NCBI RefSeq assembly: GCF_947489035.1
Contig: NZ_CANLCI010000032.1
Coordinates: forward strand, 1 to 47,508
Direction of reading: 5' to 3'
DNA from: an uncultured Ferrimonas sp.
GTDB taxonomy: Bacteria; Pseudomonadota; Gammaproteobacteria; Enterobacterales; Shewanellaceae
DNA: 47,508 nucleotides
The notes under the pieces are model-generated. The model searched no databases and had not been told where the DNA came from. It saw nothing but the letters and a program-made list of their open reading frames with translations. A program made the position numbers and the translations under genes. Positions 16,007-25,238 of the stretch are shown piece by piece (position 1 is the stretch's first letter; every line of letters begins with the position of its first letter).

Positions 16007-17413
16007 ATGTCTTTTAATGTCTCCCTAAGCGGCCTGAACGCCGCCCAGAAAGATCTGGACACCACCTCCAACAACATCGCCAACGTCAACACCGTTGGCT
16101 TTAAGGAGTCCCGCGCTGAATTTGCGGATGTGTACAGTAACTCACTGTTTTCTAACGCAGCCACCAGTGTTGGTAGCGGTGTTGCTACGGCGTCTATCGC
16201 CCAGCAATTCCACCAAGGTTCGATGAACTTCACCAACAACGCCTTGGATCTGGCGGTTAATGGCAGCGGCTTCTTTGTAACCAACCAAGAGTTTGGTGGT
16301 CAGGATTTCTCCTACACCCGTGCTGGCGCGTTTAAGCTTAACGACAGCAACTTCATGGTGGACTCCCAAGGTAACTACCTGATGGCGTTGCCGGTAAACC
16401 CCGATGGCACGGTGCAATCGGTGGCGCTGTCAACCAGCACCCCGGTGCAGATCCCGCAGGTGGCAGGCCAACCTAAAGCCTCAACCTCGATCGATCTGTC
16501 GATGAACCTGCCCGCCAATGAACCGGCGCTGGATCCGGCCAACTTCGATCCAACCGATCCGTCCACCTACAGTACCTCAACCTCGGTGACGGTGTTTGAT
16601 TCCTTAGGTGAAGCGCACATCCAAACCACTTACTTTGTTAAGCCGACCGGTGGCTCGCTGAACAACAACAACCAATGGGTTGGCTTTACCACCGTGGATA
16701 ACCAGCCGGTGAACGTGTGGGATACCGCGTTGGGTGTGCCGGATTCTGGCCAGTGGGGGCAAGACACCACCGGTGATGGAGTGGCGGATGTCACCCAAAA
16801 CGCCGTTGGCGCCAATGGCCAAACCGGTTTCGTGCTCAGCTTTGACGATTTGGGCAGCTTTTCTGGCTCGGATCCGGGCTTGATTGAAACCCAATCCTTG
16901 GGGCTGGACGATCCAACCTCGCTGGCACCGGGCGATGGCGCGGGCATTGTGGCACCGGGCGCCGATGGCACCCAGCGTCTGCGCTTGAACTTTGTTAACC
17001 CAACCCAGTACGCGGCGCCGTTTGAAGTAACCTCGTTGGCGCAAGATGGTTCTACCGTTGGCCGTTTGACCAACGTGGAAGTGTCTGCCGATGGCCTGAT
17101 CAACGCCACTTACTCCAACGGCACCCAACAAGCACTGGGCAAGGTGGCGCTGGCGCGCTTTTCTAACGAGCAGGGGTTAACGCAGGTGGGCAACACCTCG
17201 TGGAAAGCCAGCCAATCCTCGGGGGATCCGCTGGTGGGGGAACCGGATGTGGGCTCGTTTGGTACCATTCGCAGTGCCGCACTGGAGCAATCCAACGTTG
17301 ATCTTACCTCGGAGCTGGTGGACTTGATCTCAGCCCAGCGTAACTTCCAAGCTAACTCCCGCGCCTTGGATGTGTCGAACCAGCTGTCGCAGAACATCCT
17401 GCAGATCCGCTAA
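16007..17413 (+). CDS. flgE: Flagellar hook protein FlgE
   Basis: 468 residues, longer than enteric FlgE. The N-terminus (SFNVSLSGLNAAQKDLDTTS, NNIANVNTVGFKESRAEF) and the C-terminus (LTSELVDLISAQRNFQANSR) are the conserved coiled-coil D0 helices. The middle (about residues 150-390) is the variable surface domain with repeated GDG-type loops. It polymerises into the hook. A strong hairpin follows the gene at 17431, after which flgF has its own promoter. Confidence 0.95.
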   Translation: MSFNVSLSGLNAAQKDLDTTSNNIANVNTVGFKESRAEFADVYSNSLFSNAATSVGSGVATASIAQQFHQGSMNFTNNALDLAVNGSGFFVTNQEFGGQDFSYTRAGAFKLNDSNFMVDSQGNYLMALPVNPDGTVQSVALSTSTPVQIPQVAGQPKASTSIDLSMNLPANEPALDPANFDPTDPSTYSTSTSVTVFDSLGEAHIQTTYFVKPTGGSLNNNNQWVGFTTVDNQPVNVWDTALGVPDSGQWGQDTTGDGVADVTQNAVGANGQTGFVLSFDDLGSFSGSDPGLIETQSLGLDDPTSLAPGDGAGIVAPGADGTQRLRLNFVNPTQYAAPFEVTSLAQDGSTVGRLTNVEVSADGLINATYSNGTQQALGKVALARFSNEQGLTQVGNTSWKASQSSGDPLVGEPDVGSFGTIRSAALEQSNVDLTSELVDLISAQRNFQANSRALDVSNQLSQNILQIR

Positions 17414-17430
17414 GTGTCGCATTCTTGACT

Positions 17431-17461
17431 GGTTGCCGCCCCCAACGCTGGGGCGGCAACC
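17431..17461 (+). terminator. Hairpin after flgE
   Basis: GGTTGCCGCCCC, 7-base loop, GGGGCGGCAACC: a perfect 12-bp stem, 17 bp after the flgE stop. It lacks a T-run, so it may protect the mRNA 3' end or terminate partially. Confidence 0.65.
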
Positions 17462-17532
17462 CATTTCCTCCCCGCCGCATCCAAATCGTTCATTTTCTCT
17501 CCTAAGTCGCCACTAGACAGGCGATTGGCACT

Positions 17533-17548
17533 TGGCACATCTTTTGCT
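17533..17548 (+). promoter_or_regulatory. Sigma54 promoter of flgFGHIJKL
   Basis: TGGCAC, 5 bases (ATCTT), TTGCT: the same perfect match as before flgB, ending 37 bp before flgF. A second TGGCAC-like copy (ATTGGCAC) lies 9 bp upstream. Confidence 0.88.
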
Positions 17549-17585
17549 TTAATCCACGCAGATACTCTTTTGACGGAAACTGACG

Positions 17586-18326
17586 GTGGATAACTTCCTC
17601 TATCTTGCAGCCAGCGGCGCTAAGCAAAACATGAACGACCTAGCCGTTCGTGCCAACAACTTGGCCAACGCCAAAACCGATGGGTTTAAAGCCGATATGG
17701 CGCAGGCACGCAGCATGCAGGCCTTTGGTGAGGGGTTACCTACGCGCGTGTTCGCCATGACCGAACGCCCAGCCACCAACTTCGATTCCGGTAGCATCCA
17801 AACCACCGGCCGCGCCTTAGATGTGGCGATAAAAAACGAAGGGTGGTTGGTGGTGCAAGACGCCAAAGGCGGCGAAGCGTTAACCCGCTCTGGCAGCCTG
17901 CGCTTTGATGAAACCGGCATGTTGTTGAACAGCCAAGGTCGGCCAGTGTTAGGCGAAGCGGGGCCGATTTTTGCGCCGCTGCCAATCGAAAAAGTGGAGA
18001 TCTCCGGCAACGGCATGATCACGGTGCGCCCCCAAGGCGCCCCAGCCAATGCGATGGAAGAGATCGGCCAGTTACGATTAACCAACCCAGCACTGAACAC
18101 CCTCACCAAATCGGAAGATGGGCTGTACCGCCAATTGCAGAACCCAGATTACGTCAGCGACGTAACGGTGCAGCTGCAAACGGGCGCGCTGGAAGGCAGT
18201 AACGTCAATCCAATTGAAGAGATGGTGGGCATGTTGGCGGCGCAGCGCCAGTTCGACATGCAAGTGAAATTGATGAGCACCGCGGAAGAAAACGACCGCG
18301 CCGGCGCGCAGATGATGCGGGTTTAA
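17586..18326 (+). CDS. flgF: Flagellar proximal rod protein FlgF
   Basis: 246 residues with a GTG start. It begins DNFLYLAASGAKQNMNDLAV with RANNLANAKTDGFKADMAQA, and ends with GALEGSNVNPIEEMVGMLAA and QRQFDMQVKLM, typical of FlgF. It is first in the sigma54-driven flgFGHIJKL operon. The ribosome site (ACGGAAACTGACG) is weak. flgG follows after 13 bp. Confidence 0.94.
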   Translation: MDNFLYLAASGAKQNMNDLAVRANNLANAKTDGFKADMAQARSMQAFGEGLPTRVFAMTERPATNFDSGSIQTTGRALDVAIKNEGWLVVQDAKGGEALTRSGSLRFDETGMLLNSQGRPVLGEAGPIFAPLPIEKVEISGNGMITVRPQGAPANAMEEIGQLRLTNPALNTLTKSEDGLYRQLQNPDYVSDVTVQLQTGALEGSNVNPIEEMVGMLAAQRQFDMQVKLMSTAEENDRAGAQMMRV

Positions 18327-18339
18327 GGGGAATAATTAG

Positions 18340-19128
18340 ATGCAACCAGCACTGTGGATCAGCAAAACCGGCCTAGACGCCCAGCAAACGGACATTGCCA
18401 ACATCTCCAACAACTTGGCCAACGCCAGCACCGTCGGCTACAAGAAAAGCCGCGCCGTGTTTGAAGATTTGTTGTACCAAACCATCAACCAAGCCGGTGG
18501 CATCAGCTCGCAAAACAGCGAGCTGCCAGCGGGCTTAACGTTGGGCTCGGGCACCAAGGTGGCCGCCACCCAGCGTTTGTTCACCCAAGGCAACATGCAA
18601 ACCACCGACAACAGCTTGGATCTGATGGTGGATGGCCCGGGCTTTTTCCAGATTCAGTTGCCCGATGGCAACATCGGCTACAGCCGTAATGGCCAGTTTG
18701 CGCTGGATGACGAAGGCCAGTTGGTTACCCCAGGCGCGGGCTACCTGCTTGATCCGGGCATCGCCATTCCTGAAGACGCCCAGTCGATCACCGTGTCAGC
18801 CGAAGGCGAAGTGTCGGTGCGCTTGAACGGTCAGGCCGCCAATCAGGTGGTGGGGCAGATTGAGATCAGCAACTTCATCAACCCAACCGGGCTTGAGCCG
18901 ATTGGGCAAAACCTCTACCTCGAAACCGGCGCATCGGGTGCCCCAATTACCGGCGTACCGGGCTTGGATGGCTTGGGTTCCTTGCGACAGGGCGCACTGG
19001 AAACGTCCAACGTGAACGTGACCGAAGAGCTGGTGAACATGATTGAAAGCCAGCGCATCTACGAGATGAACTCCAAGGTGATCTCCACCGTGGATCAGAT
19101 GCTCGCCAACTTGAACCAGCAGCTGTAA
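18340..19128 (+). CDS. flgG: Flagellar distal rod protein FlgG
   Basis: 262 residues, the usual length. It starts QPALWISKTGLDAQQTDIAN with NISNNLANASTVGYKKSRAV. The C-terminal GALETSNVNVTEELVNMIES and QRIYEMNSKVI are the classic FlgG motifs. It forms the distal rod that crosses the P and L rings. AAGGGG lies 11 bases before the ATG. Confidence 0.96.
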   Translation: MQPALWISKTGLDAQQTDIANISNNLANASTVGYKKSRAVFEDLLYQTINQAGGISSQNSELPAGLTLGSGTKVAATQRLFTQGNMQTTDNSLDLMVDGPGFFQIQLPDGNIGYSRNGQFALDDEGQLVTPGAGYLLDPGIAIPEDAQSITVSAEGEVSVRLNGQAANQVVGQIEISNFINPTGLEPIGQNLYLETGASGAPITGVPGLDGLGSLRQGALETSNVNVTEELVNMIESQRIYEMNSKVISTVDQMLANLNQQL

Positions 19129-19141
19129 TAGGGGAGCGATG

Positions 19142-19816
19142 ATGATTCGCCTTGGTTTGATGTTCTTGGTGGTTTGGCAGCTGGCGGGCTGTGCTCACCC
19201 CAATTCACCGCAGCCGGATGATCCGTTCTTTGCGCCGGTGTACCCAGAGATGCCGACCTCGCAAGTGGTGACCACCGGTTCCATCTACAACAGCAGCTTT
19301 CAAAGCGAACTGTATTCCGACATCAAAGCCCACCGCGTGGGCGATGTGATCACGGTGATGCTGGAAGAGAAAACCAAAGCGAAAAAGTCCGCCAGTAAAG
19401 AGATCACCAAAGACAGCAGCATGCAGCTGGATCCGATCTCAGCCGGTGGCGCCCCCGTTACCGTTAACGGCAAAACCATCGATCTGAAGTACAACGAAGA
19501 GTTTGATATGTCGCGGGCGTCCGATGCGGATCAGTCCAACAGCTTATCGGGCTCGATTTCGGTGAACGTATTGCAGGTGCTGTCCAACGGCAACTTGGTG
19601 ATCCGTGGCGAGAAATGGCTAACCATCAACGACGGCGACGAATTTATCCGCATTACCGGCATTATTCGGCCACGGGACATCAGCCCCGATAACACCGTCA
19701 ACAGCCACCGCGTGGCGAACGCGCGGATCAAATACAGTGGCACCGGCACCTTTGCCACCAGCCAAAAGTCCGGCTGGTTAAGCCAGTTCTTCTCTGGCCC
19801 ATTGTGGCCATTCTAA
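19142..19816 (+). CDS. flgH: Flagellar L-ring lipoprotein FlgH
   Basis: About 224 residues. A lipoprotein signal ends [17 protein letters not shown] at 19139/19142 gives two starts; the second is better spaced from GGGGAG. Conserved blocks include [32 protein letters not shown] and the C-terminal [18 protein letters not shown]. It forms the outer-membrane L ring of the basal body. Confidence 0.95.
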   Translation: MIRLGLMFLVVWQLAGCAHPNSPQPDDPFFAPVYPEMPTSQVVTTGSIYNSSFQSELYSDIKAHRVGDVITVMLEEKTKAKKSASKEITKDSSMQLDPISAGGAPVTVNGKTIDLKYNEEFDMSRASDADQSNSLSGSISVNVLQVLSNGNLVIRGEKWLTINDGDEFIRITGIIRPRDISPDNTVNSHRVANARIKYSGTGTFATSQKSGWLSQFFSGPLWPF

Positions 19817-19829
19817 CGGGATCATCCTT

Positions 19830-20921
19830 ATGCGCCGTCTTCTGATCTCTGTCTCGCTGTTGCTGCTTACCCTCAGTAACGCCAACGCCATGCGCTTGAA
19901 AGATCTGTCGGATCTGCAAGGGGTACGCAGTAACCAACTGGTGGGCTACGGCTTGGTGGTGGGGTTGCCGGGCACGGGCGAGCAAAGCCGCTACACCCAG
20001 CAAAGTTTCACCACCATGTTGTCTAACTTTGGCATCAACATGCCCAGCAACGTGCGCCCGAAATTAAAGAACGTGGCGGCCGTGGCGGTACACGCCGAGC
20101 TGCCCCCGTTCATTAAGCCCGGCCAGCAGATCGACATCACCGTGTCGTCGGTGGGCAGCGCCAAAAGCCTGCGTGGTGGCACCTTGCTGCAAACCTTCTT
20201 AAAGGGCGCGGACGGTCAGGTGTATGCGATTGCTCAGGGGTCATTGATCGTGTCGGGCTTCTCGGCCGAAGGCGCCGATGGCTCTAAGGTGATCCAGAAC
20301 ACCCCAACCGTGGGGCGCATTCCCGCTGGCGCGATGGTGGAACGCAGCGTGCCCAGCCCGTTTGCCAACGGCGATTTTCTGACCTTTAACCTGCACCGTC
20401 CCGATTTTTCCACCGCCAAGCGCGTGGTCGATAAAGTGAATGGCCTGCTTGGCCCCGGCGTTGCCCGCGCCTTGGATGCCACCTCGATTCAAGTGTCGGC
20501 ACCGCGGGATCCATCCCAGCGGGTGGCCTACTTAGCCACCTTGGAAAACCTGCGGGTCGAGCCCGCCGATGAATCCGCCAAGGTGATTGTAAACAGCCGT
20601 ACCGGCACCATTGTGGTTGGCCGCGATGTGCGGCTCATGCCAACCGCCATTACCCACGGCGGCTTAACGGTCACCATTGCCGAAAGCCAAGGGGTGTCGC
20701 AGCCGAACCCCTTTGGTGGTGGCCGTACCGTCACAACCGCCAACAGCGATCTGGGCGTGCAAGAGGACAACTCGCGCATGTTTAAACTGGACGCGGGCAC
20801 CAGTTTGGATGAACTGGTGCGGGCGGTGAACGAAGTGGGCGCGGCGCCGTCGGATCTGATGGCGATTTTAGAGGCGCTGTCGCAAGCTGGCGCCCTGCGC
20901 GGCGAACTGGTGATCATCTGA
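19830..20921 (+). CDS. flgI: Flagellar P-ring protein FlgI
   Basis: 363 residues with a Sec signal ([20 protein letters not shown]). Hallmarks are [47 protein letters not shown] and the C-terminal [18 protein letters not shown]. It forms the periplasmic P ring and is chaperoned by FlgA, whose gene is in this window. Its stop overlaps the flgJ start (TGATG). Confidence 0.96.
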   Translation: MRRLLISVSLLLLTLSNANAMRLKDLSDLQGVRSNQLVGYGLVVGLPGTGEQSRYTQQSFTTMLSNFGINMPSNVRPKLKNVAAVAVHAELPPFIKPGQQIDITVSSVGSAKSLRGGTLLQTFLKGADGQVYAIAQGSLIVSGFSAEGADGSKVIQNTPTVGRIPAGAMVERSVPSPFANGDFLTFNLHRPDFSTAKRVVDKVNGLLGPGVARALDATSIQVSAPRDPSQRVAYLATLENLRVEPADESAKVIVNSRTGTIVVGRDVRLMPTAITHGGLTVTIAESQGVSQPNPFGGGRTVTTANSDLGVQEDNSRMFKLDAGTSLDELVRAVNEVGAAPSDLMAILEALSQAGALRGELVII

Positions 20922-21979
20922 TGGACCAACTCAAGCAAAGCAGCCACTACTTCGATCTGGCCAGTTTGGATAACCTGCGCCAGCAAGCGCAAACCGATCC
21001 CAACGCCAGCTTGAAGCAAGTGGCGCAGCAGTTTGAGGGGATCTTCATGGGGATGATGCTGCAAAGCATGCGCGACGCCAACGAAGGCTTTAAAGATCAA
21101 GACAGCCCGTTTAATTCGCAAAACACCCAGTTTTACCAACAGATGCACGACAGCCAGATGAGCAACGAACTGTCGAGCCAAGGGTCATTAGGGTTGGCGG
21201 ATCTGATTGTGGCGCAGCTGGGTGGCGGCGACGGGCTAACCCCAGCATCGCTGTTATCGGGCGATCGTCAGTTTGTGCCGCTGGCCAGCGGCGAAGGCGT
21301 TGCCCCGATGGCGGCCAATGCCGCCGAGAACCACACCATCACCCCAACGCCGATGGCCAGCGCCGCTGCCGATAACCGCGCGCTATTGGCAGCGCGCGCC
21401 AGTGACGAACAGCCCAGCGCTCGTACGCAACCAAGCCCGCGCCAGCAGGAAACCCTAGTCGCGCCGATGCCACTGAGCGCCGAGGTGGCGATAGAAACCA
21501 AGCCGTTGGTGTTTACCCAACCGGACGAGTTTGTGCAGGCGTTATTGCCCGCCGCCACCGACGCCGCGAACAAGCTGAATCAAGATCCGCACCTGCTGAT
21601 CGCCCAAGCGGCATTGGAAACCGGTTGGGGCCGGAAGATCCTGCCGGGCAATCAGGGGCAAAGTTCTCATAACCTTTTCAATATTAAGGCCGATAACCGT
21701 TGGGGTGGCGAAAAAACCAGTGTGAGCGCGCTGGAATTTGAAGACAATATGCCCACCATGAAACGGTCGTCGTTTCGGGTGTATGACGATCTGAAAGCCA
21801 GCTTCGACGATTACGTTGAATTTTTACAGCAGCCCCGCTACCGCGAGGCACTGAATGCCAGCGACGCCAGTGGTTTTGCCACGGGCCTGCAACGCGGCGG
21901 CTATGCCACGGATCCGCAGTACGCCAGCAAAGTATTAGATGTGTTCCAGCGTTTGCTGCAGCAACGCTTGAACCCATAA
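20921..21979 (+). CDS. flgJ: Rod-binding protein/peptidoglycan hydrolase FlgJ
   Basis: 352 residues. The N-terminal rod-cap domain includes KQVAQQFEGIFMGMMLQSMR. A long Ala/Pro/Thr linker at about residues 120-190 connects to a C-terminal glucosaminidase domain (LIAQAALETGWGRKILPGNQ, with the catalytic glutamate of the ETGWG motif). It punches a hole in peptidoglycan for the rod. The bifunctional form is typical of gammaproteobacteria. Confidence 0.95.
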   Translation: MDQLKQSSHYFDLASLDNLRQQAQTDPNASLKQVAQQFEGIFMGMMLQSMRDANEGFKDQDSPFNSQNTQFYQQMHDSQMSNELSSQGSLGLADLIVAQLGGGDGLTPASLLSGDRQFVPLASGEGVAPMAANAAENHTITPTPMASAAADNRALLAARASDEQPSARTQPSPRQQETLVAPMPLSAEVAIETKPLVFTQPDEFVQALLPAATDAANKLNQDPHLLIAQAALETGWGRKILPGNQGQSSHNLFNIKADNRWGGEKTSVSALEFEDNMPTMKRSSFRVYDDLKASFDDYVEFLQQPRYREALNASDASGFATGLQRGGYATDPQYASKVLDVFQRLLQQRLNP

Positions 21980-21990
21980 GGACGTAGATA

Positions 21991-23892
21991 ATGGCCGATT
22001 TAATGAGTATCGCCCGCAGTGGCGTATTAGCAGCACAGCAACGCCTGAATGTGGCGTCGAACAACATTGCTAATGCCGGTACCGAAGGCTACAACCGCCA
22101 AACGGTGGAGCAGCGTACCCTCGATTCCGATCGCAACGGCAACTACTTCGTGGGCGCCGGCACCTATGTGTCGGACATCGGCCGGGTTTACAACAACTAC
22201 GCCCAGCGCGAGATGACCCTCTCCACCTCCACTTACAGCCAATCGGCCACCAGCCATGAAAAACTGTCTGAGTTGGATCAGATCCTGTCGCAAGCTGGGG
22301 TTGCGGTGCCAAAGTCGTTGAACGATCTGTTCAGCAACATCAACAACGTGGTTGATACGCCAATGGACATCGCGGTGCGGGAAAACACCCTGACCTCGGC
22401 GGAGCAGATGGCGGCGTCGTTTAACTCGCTGAGCCGCGAGCTGGACAGCCAAGTGACCCAGCTGAACGAACAGATTGGCGGCACCGTGGAACGGGTTAAC
22501 GCCATCACCGTTGAACTGGCAGACATCAACACCCAGTTGGCCAAGATTGGCGGCAAAGACATGAACTTGCTGGATCAGCAAGATCGGCTGATCACCGAGC
22601 TGTCGGACTTTGTGCAGGTGAACGTGATCCCCCAAGAGATGGGCGTGAAAAGCGTGATGGCTGGCGGCTCGATGATGCTGGTGGCCGGTTCGCAGCCGAT
22701 GAACATTGGCGTTGCCGATGGCGATCCGGTGCATTACGAAACCCGCATGACCGCCACCATCGGCAACCAAACCTCGATCATGCCCAACAACGATGTGGGC
22801 GGGCAGTTGCAAGCGCTGTTTGATTACCGCGACAACGATTTAGCCAGTGCGCGGCGTCAATTGGACACCATGGCGCTGGGCACCGCAGATGCCTTTAACC
22901 AGCAGCAAGCGGCGGGCTTTGATCTGGATGGCAAGGTGGGGCAGAACATGTTCACCGACATCAACGATAAAAGCCAGATGGCGGGGCGCGTGGCGATTTA
23001 CGGCAGCAACACCGGCGATAAGCAACTGGCGGTGGCGATAGACGACGTTAATAAGCTAACCAGCGACACCTACACCCTTAAATTTGACGGCGCCAACTAC
23101 AGCCTCAACGACAGCAAAGGCCGCGCCCAAAGCTTAACGGTGGATCCCCACGATCCCGGCCGCATCATGACCCCAGAAGGCTTCAGCCTGCGGATCGACG
23201 GCGGCGGCATCGCCCAAGCGGGAGACAAGTGGGAACTGCAACCCAACCGGGGTGCCGCCACCAATTTGTCGATGCTGCTGCAAGAACCGGAAGAGCTGGC
23301 GGCAGCCGGCTACGGCTTGGAAACCACCGCCGGTAACGGCAGTGCTACCTTGTTGGCGGTGGATCGCAACGCCACCGGCTTTCCGGCCAACGGCGACAGC
23401 GTGACCGTTGAGGTCAACATGCTGGCCAACAGTTTCACCCTATTCAATGCCGATGGCAGCACCGCCTCCGGCGCCATCGTGAACGACAAACTCACCGTTA
23501 ACGGCATCACCTTGGGGATAGATCCCAGCAGTGGCAGCGGCGATCGCTTTAGCTTGGATCTCGCCTTTGGCCCCGCCGACAACAACAACGCCGTGGCCAT
23601 GGCGGGCTTGGCGGGCAGCAAGTTGATGGAAGGGGGCAGCCGCACCTTGCACGACGTATACGAAGGGATGATGACCACCAATGGCGGTCGCGCCAATGCC
23701 GCCGCCGTGGCCACGGAATCGGCGTTGATCATGAAGCAACAAGCCGAGCTGCGGGTAGAGCAAGAATCTGGGGTGAACTTGGATGAAGAGGCGTCGGATC
23801 TGATGCGTTTTCAGCAGGCATACCAAGCGTCGGCTCGGGTGATGACGGTGGCCAAAGAAACCTTCGACACCCTGTTTAATTCGGTTCGTTAA
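21991..23892 (+). CDS. flgK: Hook-associated protein 1 FlgK
   Basis: 633 residues. The N-terminal ADLMSIARSGVLAAQQRLNV and SNNIANAGTEGYNRQTVEQR and the C-terminal SGVNLDEEASDLMRFQQAYQ are the conserved D0/D1 helices. A large variable middle (residues about 330-560) is longer than in enteric FlgK. It forms the hook-filament junction with FlgL and is a client of FlgN. TAAGGA lies upstream. Confidence 0.95.
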   Translation: MADLMSIARSGVLAAQQRLNVASNNIANAGTEGYNRQTVEQRTLDSDRNGNYFVGAGTYVSDIGRVYNNYAQREMTLSTSTYSQSATSHEKLSELDQILSQAGVAVPKSLNDLFSNINNVVDTPMDIAVRENTLTSAEQMAASFNSLSRELDSQVTQLNEQIGGTVERVNAITVELADINTQLAKIGGKDMNLLDQQDRLITELSDFVQVNVIPQEMGVKSVMAGGSMMLVAGSQPMNIGVADGDPVHYETRMTATIGNQTSIMPNNDVGGQLQALFDYRDNDLASARRQLDTMALGTADAFNQQQAAGFDLDGKVGQNMFTDINDKSQMAGRVAIYGSNTGDKQLAVAIDDVNKLTSDTYTLKFDGANYSLNDSKGRAQSLTVDPHDPGRIMTPEGFSLRIDGGGIAQAGDKWELQPNRGAATNLSMLLQEPEELAAAGYGLETTAGNGSATLLAVDRNATGFPANGDSVTVEVNMLANSFTLFNADGSTASGAIVNDKLTVNGITLGIDPSSGSGDRFSLDLAFGPADNNNAVAMAGLAGSKLMEGGSRTLHDVYEGMMTTNGGRANAAAVATESALIMKQQAELRVEQESGVNLDEEASDLMRFQQAYQASARVMTVAKETFDTLFNSVR

Positions 23893-23903
23893 GGGAGTAA
23901 ATC

Positions 23904-25112
23904 ATGCGCGTATCCACTAACCATTTTTACAACCTCAACAGCCATAACATGACCAAGCTGCAATCCGACACCAACAAGTCGTTGTCGCAGCTGGCCACCG
24001 GCAAAAAGGTGAACACCGCCGCGGACGATCCCGTGGCGGCCATCGCCATCGAAAACCTGAATCAACAAGATCAGCGTTTGGGTCAGTACAAAAGCAACAT
24101 CAACTTGGCCTACAACCGCTTATCCCAGCAAGAGTCGCGCTTGGGCGAATACGAAAACCTGCTGATGAACATGCGCGACAAGATGTTGCAGGGTAACGAC
24201 GGTGCCTTGCCAGCCGAAGCGCGGGAAGCTTTGGCGCTGGACTTAGAAGAAGGCTTAAAAGCGGTGGTGGCACTGGGGAACACCCAGGACGAGAACGGCA
24301 ACTACGTGTTTGCTGGCCACCAAGCGGATCTGAAACCCTTTGTGGGCGGAGCCAGCGGTGCGGTCGGGTTCTTGGGGGATCAAGGGCGCCGTAATATGCC
24401 CGTGGCGGAAGGGGTGTCGGTGCCGGTCAGCGAAAGCGGCCAGCGGATCTTTATGGACGCCAGCAACGGCAGCGGCGATTACCGCGCCGATTATGCCGGT
24501 GCCACCATGGGCGGCGAATACTTTATTGAAACCGCCAACATCGTTAACCCAGCGGTGCATACGGCCGGCGACTACAGCCTAGCCTTTGGCGATGACGGCA
24601 TGGGCAACACCACCATTACCGCCACCGATAGCGGCGGGGCGGTGTTGCTGCCAACCCAACTGTTTGATGCCAGCCAGCCGATCCTGTTTAACGGCATGGA
24701 GATGACCATCAGCGGTGCGCCTCAGCCCGGCGATAGCGTTGATATGTCCAATCAGCCCACCGCCGATGTGTTTACCACCTTACAGAACACCGTGGCGTTG
24801 CTGCGTAACCCCGCGGGCATGAGCGGCACCAACGTGCAGGCCCAGTTTGCGCAGGTGCTGCACGATTTTCGCGGCGCCCAAGACAGCGCCAGTGTGGTGC
24901 GAGCGGAAAGCGGTAACTACTTACGCTCGCTCGATACCTTCCAAAATCAGCACGAAAGCATGGAGTTGGTGAACGCCAGCGCCAAGTCGACCCTGCAAGA
25001 TCTGGATTACGCCGAAGCGATCAGCGAGTTTGAAAAACAGTCGTTGGCGCTCAATGCGGTAACCCAAACCTTCGCCAAGGTGCAAGACGTCAGCCTGTTT
25101 AACTACATTTGA
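23904..25112 (+). CDS. flgL: Hook-associated protein 3 FlgL
   Basis: 402 residues. The N-terminal RVSTNHFYNLNSHNMTKLQS and the flagellin-like KSLSQLATGKKVNTAADDPV are conserved, as is the C-terminal LDYAEAISEFEKQSLALNAV. It is last in the flgF-L operon; a strong terminator follows at 25136. It is a junction protein on which filament flagellin assembles. Confidence 0.95.
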   Translation: MRVSTNHFYNLNSHNMTKLQSDTNKSLSQLATGKKVNTAADDPVAAIAIENLNQQDQRLGQYKSNINLAYNRLSQQESRLGEYENLLMNMRDKMLQGNDGALPAEAREALALDLEEGLKAVVALGNTQDENGNYVFAGHQADLKPFVGGASGAVGFLGDQGRRNMPVAEGVSVPVSESGQRIFMDASNGSGDYRADYAGATMGGEYFIETANIVNPAVHTAGDYSLAFGDDGMGNTTITATDSGGAVLLPTQLFDASQPILFNGMEMTISGAPQPGDSVDMSNQPTADVFTTLQNTVALLRNPAGMSGTNVQAQFAQVLHDFRGAQDSASVVRAESGNYLRSLDTFQNQHESMELVNASAKSTLQDLDYAEAISEFEKQSLALNAVTQTFAKVQDVSLFNYI

Positions 25113-25135
25113 TAGGGCGCGTTCAGTAATTAACC

Positions 25136-25168
25136 AGCCCAGAGCCACAACACTCTGGGCTTTTTTTG
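25136..25168 (+). terminator. Terminator of the flg operon
   Basis: AGCCCAGAG, 8-base loop, CTCTGGGCT followed by seven Ts: a strong rho-independent terminator 23 bp after flgL. Confidence 0.92.
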
Positions 25169-25238
25169 TTATTATCGCCGCCCTGATCCGCTGCCGCAGG
25201 CAGCGACACCCCTTTTCTAACCCTAGTGAGACGCCAAC

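Noticed and set aside
16604..17131. 175-codon frame opposite flgE
   Set aside because: Antisense shadow of the flgE coding region; no ribosome site or family resemblance.
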